Origin: JBAXBF01 sp034429745
GTDB lineage: Bacteria; Chloroflexota; Anaerolineae; Anaerolineales; DRKV01
DNA: 8,245 nt
Assembly (NCBI GenBank): GCA_034429745.1
Contig: DAOUFY010000133.1
Span: 1-8,245, forward strand
Direction: 5' to 3'
In this document: one piece after another, positions 7,028 through 8,245 of the stretch
How positions within the stretch are numbered: the first letter of the stretch is position 1
Layout of the letters: each line of letters starts with the position of its first letter
Translations under genes and position numbers: made by a program
Notes under the pieces: model-generated
Database searches by the model: none
The model's input: only the letters and a program-made list of their open reading frames with translations
What the model was told of the DNA's origin: nothing

Positions 7028-8239
7028 TTATTCCTTAATATTTAGCCACTGGAAAAAATCTTCTAGCTCGGCAAGAATTTCATTTTTAATACGCTTCTCA
7101 ATCTTTTGAGCTTTTTGAGGGCTTTTTGACATGCCTGCGTGGTTTACGCTGTTGCGCATTTGGATGACAGCATCATAAGTTTTTCCTAATTGATCAGGTT
7201 TCGGGTAGTTATTCCATAAGAATGTACCCGCCCTGTTTAATTCAATCTCTGGCTGCTGCTGTCTCTTAGCTAATCCACTTAAACCTTTTTCTATTTCATC
7301 TCGCCGATTTAGATCCAACGCAAAACAACCATCCAACTTCCAACCTACTGCACTAACCACCCATTCGCGGATAAGCGTAATAGCTTGCATAAAAAGCCTC
7401 TTCTGGACATACCATTGGATAAGCTCATACTGAATAATCAACGCGCGTTCTACGTTTTCTTCCGGCCTTGGTTCAGCTCGAGAAGCATAATCATCCTGAA
7501 TGGTATCTAACAGCAAAGTAAAAGGCTTGAGCGAAACATTATCCTTTAGCTTCATTCGTTCCAAGCGGTTAGCAAGCTCTTCTGCTGTTTCCATCACTTC
7601 GATTGGCTGACAGAGCAGAAGCTGCAAGGAAAGAGCTTCCAAACTATGCCCAACGTCTTTTAGAACACCTATCTTTTGGTCTTTTCCTTCCCTTTCTAAG
7701 AATTTGGCAATATTCTGGGCATTGCCGGTTTCAAGAAACTGTTGGGTAGCCACAGTCCAATCCAGCAATTGGATGAAAGGTGATAAATCAAACACGGGTG
7801 ATATGCCGGTTTGTTCATTTCTTGCCTCAAAGGCTCCATAAAGCACATGGTTAACCGTTACCTCACGCGCTATCCGCAAAAAAGCTGCCACTAAAAAAGT
7901 AATGAAAGGCAGAGAGCGGAACGAATGGGTAATATCGAACACCAACTCATCGCCCGGCTGCACATTTTCAATCATGGCATCAAAAATTTTCCACAATTCT
8001 TCTTCAGAGTGGCCATCCGGAATATCCACGGCACGCATCAGGCCGCCGAGCTCTTTAGCGGCCAAGGTAAAATTATCATGCTGCTTAGCTTTAGAAGTAA
8101 CAAACACAATAATCTGCTGCAGCTGCGGGAAAAACTGCGGCAAAATAGCCGGGAACAATGCGGTTTTAAAATGTTTACCCGCAAATTCATATTGGGTCTC
8201 TTGATAATTCCCCGTCCCGATAAAAGTAATTGCCTTCAT
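7028..8239 (-). CDS. csx2: CARF-HEPN CRISPR ancillary RNase, TM1812/Csx2 (TIGR02221-like) family
   Basis: This 403-residue protein is a probable cOA-activated RNase of a type III CRISPR-Cas system, acting in the cytoplasm. The N-terminal half looks like a CARF sensor domain. It has the early strand and loop FIGTGNY (6-12), a second strand IIVFVTSK (43-50), and the family signature FDITHSFRSLP (101-111), which in this family lines the cOA pocket. The C-terminal half is helical and carries a HEPN catalytic motif RNSVNH (R362, H367; R-x4-H), so the RNase site looks intact. From memory, relatives usually have ITHGFRS, so the serine after the histidine is a small departure. The start gives the usual family N-terminus, but only six upstream bases are visible, so its ribosome site cannot be seen. 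The stop lies 10 bases before the next effector, which indicates an operon. The specific cOA ring size cannot be read from sequence; cA4 is commonest for this group. Confidence 0.9.
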   Translation of the reverse strand: MKAITFIGTGNYQETQYEFAGKHFKTALFPAILPQFFPQLQQIIVFVTSKAKQHDNFTLAAKELGGLMRAVDIPDGHSEEELWKIFDAMIENVQPGDELVFDITHSFRSLPFITFLVAAFLRIAREVTVNHVLYGAFEARNEQTGISPVFDLSPFIQLLDWTVATQQFLETGNAQNIAKFLEREGKDQKIGVLKDVGHSLEALSLQLLLCQPIEVMETAEELANRLERMKLKDNVSLKPFTLLLDTIQDDYASRAEPRPEENVERALIIQYELIQWYVQKRLFMQAITLIREWVVSAVGWKLDGCFALDLNRRDEIEKGLSGLAKRQQQPEIELNRAGTFLWNNYPKPDQLGKTYDAVIQMRNSVNHAGMSKSPQKAQKIEKRIKNEILAELEDFFQWLNIKE

Positions 8240-8245
8240 TTATCT

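Noticed and set aside
7902..8204. Plus-strand 100-codon frame opposite the CARF-HEPN gene
   Set aside because: It lies wholly antisense to the well-supported CARF domain, and its translation shows no domain pattern.
1..8245. CRISPR array, tRNA or insertion sequence
   Set aside because: Despite the CRISPR-associated genes, I see no regularly spaced direct repeats, no tRNA-like gene and no transposase or terminal inverted repeats. Almost all of the window is coding.

Overview
This window is an accessory anti-phage defence island. Every convincing gene lies on the minus strand, so the text below reads from high to low coordinates. The island holds the ancillary (signalling-effector) genes of a type III CRISPR-Cas system, followed without a break by the start of a BREX-like phage-exclusion cluster resembling type 3. 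The DNA is bacterial in style: tight spacing, Shine-Dalgarno (SD) sites overlapping the preceding stop codons, and TAA at the end of all five complete genes. Nothing in the window fixes the organism. These family combinations occur widely in environmental, often anaerobic or thermophilic, bacteria, and a Chloroflexota-like source would be only a guess.

CRISPR signalling block (8239 to 5673). The first gene encodes a CARF-HEPN protein of the TM1812/Csx2 family, a likely cyclic-oligoadenylate (cOA) activated RNase. Ten bases later comes a Can2/Card1-type protein, a CARF domain fused to a PD-(D/E)XK nuclease. After 37 bases comes a small Csx15-family protein, thought to handle the cOA signal. 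The cOA synthase (Cas10), the other type III core genes and any CRISPR array are not in the window. They would have to lie outside it.

BREX-like block (5666 to the left edge). Six bases after csx15, and in the same frame, starts a 154-residue BrxF-like protein that has lost the expected ATP-binding P-loop. Fifteen bases later comes a 1258-residue BrxC/PglY-like (probably DUF6079) ATPase with intact Walker motifs and a C-terminal zinc-binding cluster. A 320-base gap follows, holding one doubtful 68-codon ORF and an orphan AGGAGG. The window ends inside a beta-class DNA methyltransferase with a DPPY motif and a zinc ribbon (PglXI-like). The order brxF-brxC-pglXI matches type 3 BREX, so a helicase (brxHII) and pglZ would be expected beyond position 1.

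How the parts may work together. Type III CRISPR would make cOA on sensing foreign RNA. The two CARF effectors would then cut RNA and nucleic acid, and Csx15 would bind or remove the signal. The methyltransferase would mark self DNA for the BREX-like module, while BrxF and BrxC would belong to its ATP-driven exclusion machinery. The most notable point is that spacing and SD placement suggest one transcript joining both systems, with Csx15 and the degenerate BrxF at the junction.
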